NCBI RefSeq assembly: GCF_010122465.1
Contig: NZ_WLZY01000019.1
Span: 1-35,945 of the forward strand
Direction: 5' to 3'
Source: Phytoactinopolyspora mesophila
GTDB taxonomy: Bacteria > Actinomycetota > Actinomycetes > Jiangellales > Jiangellaceae
DNA: 35,945 nucleotides
Position numbers and translations under genes: made by a program. Below the pieces are notes generated by a model. The model was not told where the DNA came from, did not search any database, and saw only the letters and a list, made by a program, of their open reading frames with translations. Positions within the stretch are counted from its first letter, which is position 1. The number at the start of each line of letters is the position of its first letter. Positions 1 to 7,901 of the stretch are shown here, in pieces.

Positions 1-99
1 ACCGACTGCGCGAGATATATGACTTCTGCCCATCAGTCGATGTACTTTCCACAGCCAACCCAGATCTTTCGTGAGACGGACATTGATCTTCTTCGGCAT
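1..99 (-). CDS. Partial small ORF cut by the window edge
   Basis: An open frame begins with ATG at 99-97 and runs off the left edge. It reads MPKKINVRLTKDLG followed by about 19 more residues; I do not recognise it. Its interest is positional. The ISAs1 element at 111-1218 lies only 11 bp upstream of the ATG. If the element and one target duplication are removed in thought, the sequence before the ATG becomes GGAAGGATGTGTACT, a good ribosome site about nine bases from the start. The insertion separated most of that site from the gene and left only GGGATG. Whether it is a real gene cannot be decided from 33 codons. Confidence 0.35.
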   Translation of the reverse strand, partial: MPKKINVRLTKDLGWLWKVHRLMGRSHISRAVG

Positions 100-100
100 A

Positions 101-110
101 GTACACATCC
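101..110. repeat. 10-bp target-site duplication, left of IS copy 1
   Basis: GTACACATCC directly precedes the left terminal repeat and is repeated exactly at 1219-1228, directly after the right terminal repeat. Ten-base duplications are in the range known for the ISAs1 family and mark an independent insertion. Confidence 0.93.
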
Positions 111-1218
111 CAGGGCCTCGGCAAGGTCGGGATGTCAGCTGGTCAGGAGTAGATTCACAGGCTTGAGCGGATACCAGGCGTGATGTCGGAGTGCTTGGGC
201 GATGTTGGTGGCGCCGGCGAGGCGGTGCAGGCTGATCGCGAGGTTGCGTAGCGAGGCCATGGTCTGCGGGCCGTTGCTGGCACGGATCTGAGAGCGATCT
301 TCGTCGTAGGCCATATCGCGGACCCAGTGCAGACGATTCTCTATGTACGCAGGTATGAAGCGAACTCGGCCGGCGTGACGTCGGTGACGTCGAGAGAAGT
401 GACGGCGTAGACGATCTCGGTGCTGTACCTCTTCTCGTTCTTCTTGCGTCGCTTGCGCACGATCTGGATGGCCAGGCGAGCGTGCGGGAACACGATCCCG
501 GCAGCAATGGTGACGATCTTGATGCTGCGCTTCTCCACCCGTCCATGCGCCTTGGTGGTGTCGGTGTGCGCGACCGGGACGTCCTTCCAGGGCAGCTCGG
601 CCAGCTGGGCGTACAGCTCCGGCTGGTTCCGGATGACGGTGAGCAGGTAGTGCGCGCCGCCTCGTTCGAGCACCATGTAGTCGGCATGAGACCGCTGCGC
701 GTGGAGGGCATCGGCCGTGAGGACGGCGCTCTCGAGGTCATCGATGGTGTCCAGCAGCTGCGAGAAACATTGAGATCTCGTTGGTCGTCGTCGCCACGTG
801 ACGCTGCGCCAGTACGACGCCGTGACCAGTATCGATCGCCGCGAGCAGATGCACACGGCGCTCACCGTCGGCGCCGACACGAGCACCGCGCAGGCTCTTG
901 CCGTCCACCGCGACCGACACACGATCGCGGCGACGGGGTGGCGCACACCGCGTCGTTTGCGTGGGTCCGGCACCGCGGCCAGCACATCCACCAAACCACC
1001 CAGAGCGCGGCAGCGATCGACAGCGCTCACCAGGTGGTCAACTGCAGGATGGATCGGCGATGACGTGAACGCAGGCATGGCTCCTCGTCGATGATCATTA
1101 GGCGCAAGGAACCTTCATGATCACCACAGGAGTCACGCCTGCCCCAGCATTCTCACCCGCGTGTCGCCCACATCACCGCAGATCAGCCCCGAGCACCCGC
1201 GACCTTGCCGAGGCCCTG
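111..1218 (-). mobile_element. ISAs1-family insertion sequence, copy 1 (non-autonomous)
   Basis: An 1108-bp element is bounded by 19-bp perfect terminal inverted repeats. CAGGGCCTCGGCAAGGTCG opens the left end, and its reverse complement closes the right end at 1218. A 10-bp direct repeat flanks it. The same element recurs at 25277-26384 with no difference seen outside the right terminal region. The ends and boundaries are intact but the transposase is broken, so movement must have depended on a transposase supplied in trans. The length is slightly below the 1.2-1.5 kb usual for the family, which fits a loss inside the transposase gene. Confidence 0.93.
135..1078 (-). pseudogene. ISAs1-family transposase, frameshifted and internally deleted (copy 1)
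   Basis: The start is ATG 1078 behind a GAGGAG site. The N-terminal piece has the family's early motif (PDPRKRRGVRHPVAAIV). It then jumps, near 920 and in another frame, to VAVDGKSLRGA, the DGK region with the first catalytic Asp. Roughly 80 residues normally lie between these motifs and are missing. A second shift near 760, consistent with one extra T in a T run, restores the first frame (QLLDTIDDLESAVLTADALHAQ region). A third lesion near 345 puts a stop before IENRLHWVRDMAYDEDRSQ, the conserved C-terminal block, which continues in another frame to a stop at 135. All motifs are recognisable but no full-length product can be made. The lesions are the same in copy 2. Confidence 0.9.
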
Positions 1219-1228
1219 GTACACATCC
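1219..1228. repeat. 10-bp target-site duplication, right of IS copy 1
   Basis: GTACACATCC, identical to 101-110, follows the right terminal repeat of IS copy 1 directly. Confidence 0.93.
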
Positions 1229-1357
1229 TTCCAGCTCAGAAAGACGCGTCACGAAGCCTGGACCAGTTCACGCCGGGAAGACGCCGCCCCTAGAAGAATC
1301 CCAGGATCGCCGTCTCTGGCTCGGGGGGCTTCCTGTGGCCAGTAGCGCCGCAGGTGA

Positions 1358-2473
1358 TCAGGTCGGGATGATGGGCAGATGGCGGCCCACGAGTGTTGGC
1401 CGGTGCAGGTCGATTGCCCCGGCGATGCGGCCCAGTTCGCCTGTCGCCGCGGATTCTTCGCCGCCTATCACGGCGGGCACCCCTGCGTCGCCGGATCGGC
1501 GGAGGATGACGTCGAGCGGGACCCGGCCCAGTAGTGGTGTGGCGAGTTGTTCGGCCAAGCGGGCGCCGCCACCAGTGCCGAAGACGGCCGATTCCGCGCT
1601 GCTCTCGGCCGCGGACATGTTCTCCACGACGCCGGCGATACGCATGCGAGCGTCGGCTGCCATGCGGCCGGCTCGGTAGGCGACCCGCTGCGCCGCCAGC
1701 TGTGGTGTCGTGACGACGACGAGCTGCGCGTGCGGCACCAGGCCCAGAAGCGTCAGCGCGACGTCACCAGTGCCGGGCGGCAAGTCGACGAACAGGACGT
1801 CGAGTTCACCCCAGTACACGTCGTCGAAGAACTGCTGCAGGGCTTTGTCCAGCATGGGTCCGCGCCAGACGATGGGTTCGTCGTCGACGAAGAACCCGGT
1901 GGACATGAGGCGAACGCCGTGTGCTTCGATCGGCAGCATCATGCCGTTCATGGCCACGGGTGGGCGGTCGACACCGAACAGCTGCGGGATGGAGTGGCCC
2001 CAGACGTCGGCGTCGAGGATGCCGACGCGCTGCCCGTCGGCGGCGAGGGACGCCGCGAGGTTGGCGGTGATGGTTGATTTGCCGACGCCTCCTTTACCGC
2101 TGGCCACGGCCACCACGCTAGCGCGGGAGCCGTATCCGCGGGGCCCGTCGCCGGTGTGGCTGCGCAGTTGCCCGGCTAGGCGCATGCGTTGGTGTGGCGG
2201 CATGACGTCGAAGTCGACCTCTACGGTGCTCACGCCTGGCACCGACCGCACTGCGGTCGCTACGGCGGCGCCCAGGTCTGTTTTGAGTGGGCATGCTGCC
2301 GTGGTGAGCCGGACCTGGATGCGGGTGTGTCCAGTCCGGCTGACGCGGACGTCGCCGAGCATGCCGAGCTCGGCGAGTGGCTGGTGGATCTCCGGGTCTT
2401 CCACCTGCCCCGCAGCGGATTGCACGGCGGCACGCACCGCGTCGACGTCGATGACTGTCCGCCGGCGGAGCAT
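1358..2473 (-). CDS. mrp: Mrp/ApbC-family P-loop ATPase (Fe-S cluster carrier)
   Basis: A 371-residue protein. An N-terminal MIP18-type domain (about 8-90) precedes a ParA/MinD-type ATPase domain. The deviant Walker A motif GKGGVGKST lies near 125-133, and DLPPGTGD is the downstream family signature. Mrp proteins bind and transfer [4Fe-4S] clusters to apo-enzymes in the cytoplasm. The start is ATG 2473: its A is also the last base of the upstream gene's TGA (TGATG), so translation is probably coupled to the molybdoenzyme gene. This suggests dedicated cluster delivery to the five-cluster enzyme encoded just upstream. After VENM the usual CxxC pair is absent (SAAESSAESAVFG), as in other actinobacterial Mrp proteins. 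An upstream in-frame ATG at 2581 lies deep inside the previous gene and was not chosen. Confidence 0.9.
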   Translation of the reverse strand: MLRRRTVIDVDAVRAAVQSAAGQVEDPEIHQPLAELGMLGDVRVSRTGHTRIQVRLTTAACPLKTDLGAAVATAVRSVPGVSTVEVDFDVMPPHQRMRLAGQLRSHTGDGPRGYGSRASVVAVASGKGGVGKSTITANLAASLAADGQRVGILDADVWGHSIPQLFGVDRPPVAMNGMMLPIEAHGVRLMSTGFFVDDEPIVWRGPMLDKALQQFFDDVYWGELDVLFVDLPPGTGDVALTLLGLVPHAQLVVVTTPQLAAQRVAYRAGRMAADARMRIAGVVENMSAAESSAESAVFGTGGGARLAEQLATPLLGRVPLDVILRRSGDAGVPAVIGGEESAATGELGRIAGAIDLHRPTLVGRHLPIIPT

Positions 2474-5304
2474 CAGCGACCGTCCTTGAAGGCTTTGCGT
2501 TTCGGCTTGACCGGGCGCATCAGGAACTCCGGGCGCCGCCACCCGGCAGGGTTGGGTCCCGGTCGGGTTGTGGCTAGCCATTCGTGGAAGACGTCGTGCG
2601 CCAGCGTGGTGTCGACTTCGATGTCGCCGTAACGGTCATCTGGTTGAGCGGGCTCGATACGGACTTTCTGGTGCCAGCAGTGCATTCCGGAGATGGGGTC
2701 GGGTTGGACCGGGAAGGTGAGGTTCTGGTGGACGCCGGGGTCATCCCACGAGATGCGAGAGCTGTCTGGGTCGTCGCTGGTGAACGGGCCGACGGGGGTG
2801 GTGTATCGCAGCCGCCAGATGCCGTCGTTACGGTTGAGATCCACCGCACCGCTGACCCAACGGCTACCGTCCTGGCCTTCCAGCCGCCACCGGCCCATAT
2901 GGTGGGACAGCGCCGTCACGCCGGGGCGGATGCCCTGGGTGGCCCAGACCCGCACCACGAAGAACCCGATGCGGGTACGCACGCGGACGAGATCGCCCGT
3001 GGACACCTCAAGGCGATCCGCGTCGGTCACGTTCATCCACAACGGGTGGGTGTTGCTGATCTCGTTGAGGTATTTGGCGTTGCCGGAGCGGGTGTGGATC
3101 AGCGTGGGAAGCCGAAACGTCGGCGTGAGGACGAGTTCGCGGTTGTCCAGGTCGATCTGGCGCCGGGAGACGTGGGATTCGATGTAGCCGGGAGTGGCGT
3201 GTTCCGGCCAGCCGAATTCGACCATAGTCGGTGAGAACAGCTCCAGCTTCCGGGACGGGGTGAGCCAGCCGGCAACCGTCGAACCGTCGTCGAGTCGCAC
3301 GCCCACCGCGCCGGCCTCACCGATCAGCGGCGGAGTGGATTCCTCGGTGGTGGGTTTTCGTAGCACGCCGTGCTCGTCCGGTTCGGCGCCGTCTAGCTCA
3401 GCGTTAGTCAGCGGGCGTTCGTCTTGCCGGTACACGTCCGCGGCCACTTCATATGCGCCGAGTTTGCGCATGTATTCCAGCGGCGTCACCCCCAGCTTCT
3501 CCGCCTGCTCCGGTAGTCCGGGCACCCGGTTCTCGAACACCCACCGGTAGTACTCGTCCACGGTGATCTTCTCGCCTGGACGGTACGGCGATTCGAAGTA
3601 TCTGCGGATCCCCAGCGTCCCGTCCGGATCGATCCGCCAGGACAGCTCGAACCAGAACTCGTTCTCCTCCCACACCTGTCCGGGGTTGGTGTCGCGAGTG
3701 TCGCCGTAGTCGATACCGAGCTTGTCCATCGCCACCCGGCGCACCGGCTGGCGGAACCCCAGCCACTTGCCAGCATGTGTCTCGTAGGAGTGGGTGTCGT
3801 GCCGCTCGGACGCGTGCCCCATCGGTAGCACATAGTCGGCGAAGGTGGCCGTCTCCGACCAGGTGGGCGTGAGCGCCACGTGCAGCCCCACCTTGTCTTC
3901 GTCGGTCAGCGCCTCGATCCAGCTGAACCCACCGGGGTTGGTCCATACCGGGTTGTAGACCCGGCTGAAATACACCGAGACCAGGCCCCGACCCTCGGCC
4001 AACAAATGTGGCAGCAGGATGGACATCTCATTGGTGCACAACGGATACTCCGGCGGCCACAGCAGCTCGTTCCAGACGTCGTGCCCGTCGGGCATGTCCG
4101 GGCCGTGCGGGACGAACTTGTCCCAGCCGTTCGGGCTGGTTCCACCCTTGGTGCCGACGCTGCCGGTCAGCACATTGAGGAAGAACAGGCAGCGCGCCAC
4201 CTGCCATCCGCCGAGGTTGCCCGCCGCGGCTGACCTCCAAATGTGCGCGGCCAGTCGACTTCCGGCGCCGGCCACCAGTCGGGCCAGCTCCTCGATCCGC
4301 GGGGCCGGGACCTGAGCCTCCTCGGCGGCGAACTCAAACGTATACGGCGCATAATCCTCGGTGATCCGGTCCAGGAACGTCTCGAAGTCCCTAGGCGCAT
4401 CCGGATGCAACCGCTGCAGGTACACGTCCCAGTTCACCCAGCGCCGCACATAGGCCTCGTCGATCTGGCGGGTACGCAGCAGGTATGCCGCCACCGCCAG
4501 CAGGATCGCCGCCTCGCTACCGGGCCACGGGGCGATCCACAGATCGGCGTGTGATGCCGTGTTGGACATCCGCGGATCCAGGACCACCAGCTTGGCGCCG
4601 TCCAGCTTGCCCTCCATGATCCGCTGCGCGTGCGGGTTGAAGTAGTGACCGGTCTCCAGATGGCTGGACAACAACAAGATGACCCGGGCGTTGGCATGAT
4701 CCGGCGACGGGCGATCGTAGCCGCCCCACAGCGTGTATCCGGTGCGCGCACCAGACGAGCACACATTGGTATGGCTGTTGTGCCCGTCCACCCCCCAAGC
4801 CAGCAGGAACCGCTCGGCGAATCCGTCCTCGCCCGGTCGTCCTACGTGGTAGATCACCTCGTCCCGGCGATCTTCGATGATGGCGGCCCGGATCCGGGCC
4901 GCGATGTCGTCGACCGCTTCGTCCCAGCTACACCGCCGCCACTCACCCCCACCTCGGGTGCCCACCCGTTTGAGCGGGTACAGAATCCGCTCCGGATCGT
5001 TCAGCTGATTGATCGTGGCTGGGCCCTTGGCACAGTTGCGCCCACGAGACCCGGGATGAGCCGGGTTGCCCTCCAGCTTCTTGACCGACAGATCCTCCTT
5101 GTCGACATAGGCCAGCAACCCACATGCCGACTCACAGTTGAAGCACGTGGTGGGGATCAGCATGTACTCGCGAGGCACCTTGCGCGGGTGGGCCTTGGCG
5201 TCGAACTCGACGTGGTGGTCCCACTGTTCCACGGGTGGAAAATTGCGCAGGTGCTCATGGGCCCGTGCCCCGGGTATCGGCACGCTGGACTCGTCGATCG
5301 CCAT
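2473..5304 (-). CDS. Molybdopterin oxidoreductase catalytic subunit (SoeA/PsrA-like, possible sulfite dehydrogenase)
   Basis: A 943-residue DMSO-reductase-family enzyme. Residues 54-91 hold a C-x2-C-x3-C-x29-C set for one [4Fe-4S] cluster. The molybdopterin domains follow, and a C-terminal dinucleotide-binding domain lies at about 720-900. Cys182 (NVCSSGAR) is a candidate Mo ligand. The N-terminus has no twin-arginine signal, so the enzyme should act in the cytoplasm. SoeA, which oxidises sulfite to sulfate there, also lacks this signal, whereas periplasmic PsrA/PhsA carry it. The length matches SoeA. It lies 17 bp after the ferredoxin-anchor gene, behind a GAGAGGA site, and overlaps mrp by one base. 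The sulfite assignment is inferred from length, topology and the sulfur genes nearby. Polysulfide, thiosulfate or another oxyanion is possible. Confidence 0.85.
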   Translation of the reverse strand: MAIDESSVPIPGARAHEHLRNFPPVEQWDHHVEFDAKAHPRKVPREYMLIPTTCFNCESACGLLAYVDKEDLSVKKLEGNPAHPGSRGRNCAKGPATINQLNDPERILYPLKRVGTRGGGEWRRCSWDEAVDDIAARIRAAIIEDRRDEVIYHVGRPGEDGFAERFLLAWGVDGHNSHTNVCSSGARTGYTLWGGYDRPSPDHANARVILLLSSHLETGHYFNPHAQRIMEGKLDGAKLVVLDPRMSNTASHADLWIAPWPGSEAAILLAVAAYLLRTRQIDEAYVRRWVNWDVYLQRLHPDAPRDFETFLDRITEDYAPYTFEFAAEEAQVPAPRIEELARLVAGAGSRLAAHIWRSAAAGNLGGWQVARCLFFLNVLTGSVGTKGGTSPNGWDKFVPHGPDMPDGHDVWNELLWPPEYPLCTNEMSILLPHLLAEGRGLVSVYFSRVYNPVWTNPGGFSWIEALTDEDKVGLHVALTPTWSETATFADYVLPMGHASERHDTHSYETHAGKWLGFRQPVRRVAMDKLGIDYGDTRDTNPGQVWEENEFWFELSWRIDPDGTLGIRRYFESPYRPGEKITVDEYYRWVFENRVPGLPEQAEKLGVTPLEYMRKLGAYEVAADVYRQDERPLTNAELDGAEPDEHGVLRKPTTEESTPPLIGEAGAVGVRLDDGSTVAGWLTPSRKLELFSPTMVEFGWPEHATPGYIESHVSRRQIDLDNRELVLTPTFRLPTLIHTRSGNAKYLNEISNTHPLWMNVTDADRLEVSTGDLVRVRTRIGFFVVRVWATQGIRPGVTALSHHMGRWRLEGQDGSRWVSGAVDLNRNDGIWRLRYTTPVGPFTSDDPDSSRISWDDPGVHQNLTFPVQPDPISGMHCWHQKVRIEPAQPDDRYGDIEVDTTLAHDVFHEWLATTRPGPNPAGWRRPEFLMRPVKPKRKAFKDGR

Positions 5305-5321
5305 ATGAGGTCCTCTCCCCG

Positions 5322-6845
5322 CTATGACAGCGGAACCTCTTGCGCGGCCCGCACGAAGACGGTCTCGTACGCCAGCAGCGCCACCTGGACCAGCACACCA
5401 GCGACGACCACCGCCACCGCTGCGCTACCACTCACGCCGCCCCAACCCGCCACGGCCAGCACGGCAGCGATGCCTGCCAATGCGTTGCCGCCCCAGAACA
5501 TCCCCGCGTAGCGTCCGCGGATAAGTACGTGAGCGGCCACGCTGGCGTTCCGGGTGGCATGTTTCGTACCGTATTCCAATGCCAGCATCAGCAGATGGAC
5601 GACGGCCGCGATGAGCAGCACCCGGGCCAGCAACCGCTGCCCCTCATCGCTCACGTCGACCGCCTGGGCGATCACGGCCAACGCACCCGAGCCCACCATG
5701 AACGCTTGCACGACCAGATGCCAGAACAACAGCGGCGACTGCCACAGGTCTCGCCCTTCGGCCTGGCCGAACAGGAACGCGGTGTATCCGGCGGCCAGAA
5801 CACCCGCAGGTATCGCCAGCCAACGCACCAGGGCAAGGGCACCGTCCGCGCCGCCCACCCCAGCCAACAGCCATAACAGCGCGACGCCGCCGAAACCGAC
5901 CAGGACGAACGCACCTAGCGTCACCCATGAACGCCACTGCGGGCGCAGGAACATGTACAGAAATCGCGCCGGTCGCTTCAAGTCCCACACCAGCAGTAAC
6001 CCGGTCACCGCCGTCATCGCCAGCGCGAGCACCGGTGCGACGACGTCGGTGAGAACACCCAAGTCAATGCGAAGGAACAGCGCCAACGCAACCACCAGCA
6101 GTGCCCCCGCCCCCACCGACTTGGTCCACAGGTAGGTGCTCACCCGCCAGCCCCACGGCCGAGGATGCGCGGTGTTCAGCGTGGTGGTCGCCTGTGTGAC
6201 GGTGCTCTCGGCGACATCCCCGGCGGTCGCCAAGCGCTGGTCATCCGGCTTCGCCCACAGGTACGTGTCACGAACAGGCGCCTCCAGCGGATCCAGGACC
6301 GCGCGGTCGGCGCCGAGATAGAACACGTTCGGACCGGTATTCTGTTCCGCGGCACGCACCGTTACCGGATTCTCCCTGATCAGCCGACCGATCCCACTTG
6401 ACGGGTCGTCGACGTCACCCACCCAGATCGAGTGCGTTGGGCAGACCACCACGCATGCCGGTTCCAGCCCCTCATCCACCCGGTGCGCACAGAAGTTGCA
6501 CTTGGCGGCTGTGTTCGTGTCCGCGTCGATGTAGATCGCGTCGTACGGGCAAGCCTGCAGGCAGCTCTTGCAGCCGATGCAGTTGTCGGCATCAAAGTCG
6601 ACGATCCCGTCATCCCGCTTGAACAGCGCTGTCGTAGGGCAAATCGACACGCATGGCGCATCGGTGCAGTGGTTGCACCGCAGCACACCGAACTCGCGCG
6701 TGGTCGACGGGTACTCCCCCTTGTCTACGTACTTCACCCAGGTCCGGAACTGCCCCACAGGCACCTCATGCTCCGTCTTACACGCCACCGTGCAGGCATG
6801 ACATCCGATACACGTGCGTTGATCGATTGCGAAGCCGTATCTCAT
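5322..6845 (-). CDS. Four-cluster ferredoxin fused to NrfD/DmsC-type membrane anchor (SoeB-SoeC-like)
   Basis: A 507-residue fusion. Residues 1-140 carry sixteen cysteines in four groups (12/15/18/22, 57/60/65/69, 89/92/95/99, 116/119/131/135), enough for four [4Fe-4S] clusters as in DmsB, PsrB and SoeB. From about 205 onwards there are roughly eight hydrophobic helices, with NrfD-like features such as KRPARFLYMF before a PQWRSW turn, and a quinone-linked role is expected. In most systems these are two separate subunits. The order anchor-catalytic subunit-Mrp on one strand makes an operon. ATG 6845 was chosen because the ferredoxin domain starts there. A GTG at 6956 would add 37 residues with no family match. 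An eight-codon leader ORF with a perfect ribosome site ends five bases before ATG 6845. Confidence 0.87.
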   Translation of the reverse strand: MRYGFAIDQRTCIGCHACTVACKTEHEVPVGQFRTWVKYVDKGEYPSTTREFGVLRCNHCTDAPCVSICPTTALFKRDDGIVDFDADNCIGCKSCLQACPYDAIYIDADTNTAAKCNFCAHRVDEGLEPACVVVCPTHSIWVGDVDDPSSGIGRLIRENPVTVRAAEQNTGPNVFYLGADRAVLDPLEAPVRDTYLWAKPDDQRLATAGDVAESTVTQATTTLNTAHPRPWGWRVSTYLWTKSVGAGALLVVALALFLRIDLGVLTDVVAPVLALAMTAVTGLLLVWDLKRPARFLYMFLRPQWRSWVTLGAFVLVGFGGVALLWLLAGVGGADGALALVRWLAIPAGVLAAGYTAFLFGQAEGRDLWQSPLLFWHLVVQAFMVGSGALAVIAQAVDVSDEGQRLLARVLLIAAVVHLLMLALEYGTKHATRNASVAAHVLIRGRYAGMFWGGNALAGIAAVLAVAGWGGVSGSAAVAVVVAGVLVQVALLAYETVFVRAAQEVPLS

Positions 6846-7202
6846 CGGACTTAGCTTCGAGTTCCGAAATTCAGCATTTGAGACTCCTCCACGAAACCAC
6901 GCGCGCGGTGAACTGAAGTGCTGCAGGAACGACTCCACCGACTCCTTCTCAATCACCCATCCCCGCCAGTGAGGACATTACATTGAAATCACACTTTTAC
7001 TATTGCTCCGGCCTGTCTCGAGTTCCGACATGGTAAAGAGAAGGCACGATCAACGGCAGGCGGGGTCGAAACCATGCCACGCTCTCGCTTGCGCCTGACG
7101 AAATACGTCCTCTATCCGGATCTTAGAACTGTCAAAGACGATCGAAGCCCTGGCGCAACGTACCGCCTGGATTTCGCGTCCAAGGATCCGACCGGAGTAG
7201 AC
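6846..7202. promoter_or_regulatory. Divergent control region between the oxidoreductase operon and cysH
   Basis: This 357-bp gap must hold promoters for both directions. The 11-mer TCGAGTTCCGA occurs at 6857-6867 and again at 7018-7028, both in the same orientation. The left copy falls inside the leader ORF of the minus-strand operon. The middle (6979-7012) is AT-rich. I cannot fix individual promoter boxes with confidence. Confidence 0.4.
6851..6877 (-). CDS. Eight-codon leader ORF upstream of the ferredoxin-anchor gene
   Basis: On the minus strand GGAGGAG is followed after six bases by ATG and the codons for MLNFGTRS, then TAA. The stop is separated from ATG 6845 by GTCCG only. The ribosome site here is far better than the one directly before the large gene, so ribosomes probably enter here and re-initiate. 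It has no cysteine codons, so a cysteine-attenuation leader is not indicated. Chance occurrence is possible because the ORF is so short. Confidence 0.4.
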   Translation of the reverse strand: MLNFGTRS

Positions 7203-7901
7203 ATGAGTCATATGACAAATGCGGAACTTCAAGACATCGCCGAAAGCGCGCGCACGCAACTTGAATCGGCCGACGCCACGGAAATCGTTAAGTGGGCACA
7301 TGAAACTTTCGGCACGCGACTCGTAATCACCGCCTCGATGGCCGACGGAGTGTTATGTCATCTGGTGTCACAGATCGCTCCGGGACTGCGGGTGGTGTTC
7401 CTCGACACTGGCTATCATTTTGCCGAGACCATTGGGACTCGAGACGCAATTGCGGCGGAGTATCGAATTGTCGTCGACTCCGTACATCATCCGCTCTCCG
7501 TTGCGGATCATGAGGCTAGCCATGGAAGTCTGTACGAAACGAATCCCGATCTCTGCTGTTTCATGCGGAAAGTGCTGCCACTTGATCTGGCGTTGCGGCC
7601 GTATCAAGCTTGGGCCAGCGGAGTACGCCGTTCAGAATCTGCCACCCGGGCACAAACACCGGTAATAGATTGGGACTCGCGACGCCATATGGTGAAGATC
7701 AATCCTCTCGCCTATTGGACCGATGATCAAGTGAACTCGTACATAAAGGAACACGGAATAATCGAAAACCCACTGCGCCAACTGGGCTACACTTCGATCG
7801 GCTGCGCGCCGTGCACCCAGCCGATACAAGAAGGGGCAGATATCCGATCCGGCCGCTGGGCCGGCCACTCCAAGACTGAGTGCGGACTGCATGAGCACTA
7901 A
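7203..7901 (+). CDS. cysH: Adenylyl-sulfate (APS) reductase, CysH family
   Basis: A 232-residue thioredoxin-dependent reductase that converts activated sulfate to sulfite in the cytoplasm. The PP-loop-type motif TASMADGVL is near 43-51. Cys118-Cys119 and Cys201/Cys204 (CAPC) are the [4Fe-4S] ligands that distinguish APS reductases from PAPS reductases lacking the cluster. Cys227 in the C-terminal ECGLH motif is the catalytic nucleophile. All key residues are present, so it should be active. ATG 7203 has GGAG five bases upstream. The frame is open back to 7074, but that extension matches nothing. No sulfite reductase gene lies beside it, although the two often cluster. It is divergent from the Soe-like operon. 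Confidence 0.93.
   Translation: MSHMTNAELQDIAESARTQLESADATEIVKWAHETFGTRLVITASMADGVLCHLVSQIAPGLRVVFLDTGYHFAETIGTRDAIAAEYRIVVDSVHHPLSVADHEASHGSLYETNPDLCCFMRKVLPLDLALRPYQAWASGVRRSESATRAQTPVIDWDSRRHMVKINPLAYWTDDQVNSYIKEHGIIENPLRQLGYTSIGCAPCTQPIQEGADIRSGRWAGHSKTECGLHEH

Noticed and set aside
341-1078. A 245-codon open frame in IS copy 1 (and 25507-26244 in copy 2) as an intact transposase
   Set aside because: Its middle is out of frame. The DGKSLRG motif and the C-terminal IENRLHWV block lie in other frames, and a stretch before the DGK motif is missing.
2474-5300. Many open frames on the plus strand across the molybdoenzyme gene
   Set aside because: They are shadows of GC-rich coding sequence. 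The minus-strand protein explains the region completely.
6846-6956. N-terminal extension of the ferredoxin-anchor protein to GTG 6956
   Set aside because: The extra 37 residues have no family features, and the ferredoxin domain begins at ATG 6845 as usual.
7074-7202. Upstream extension of cysH to ATG 7074
   Set aside because: The added 43 residues match nothing in the family, and ATG 7203 has a well-placed GGAG.
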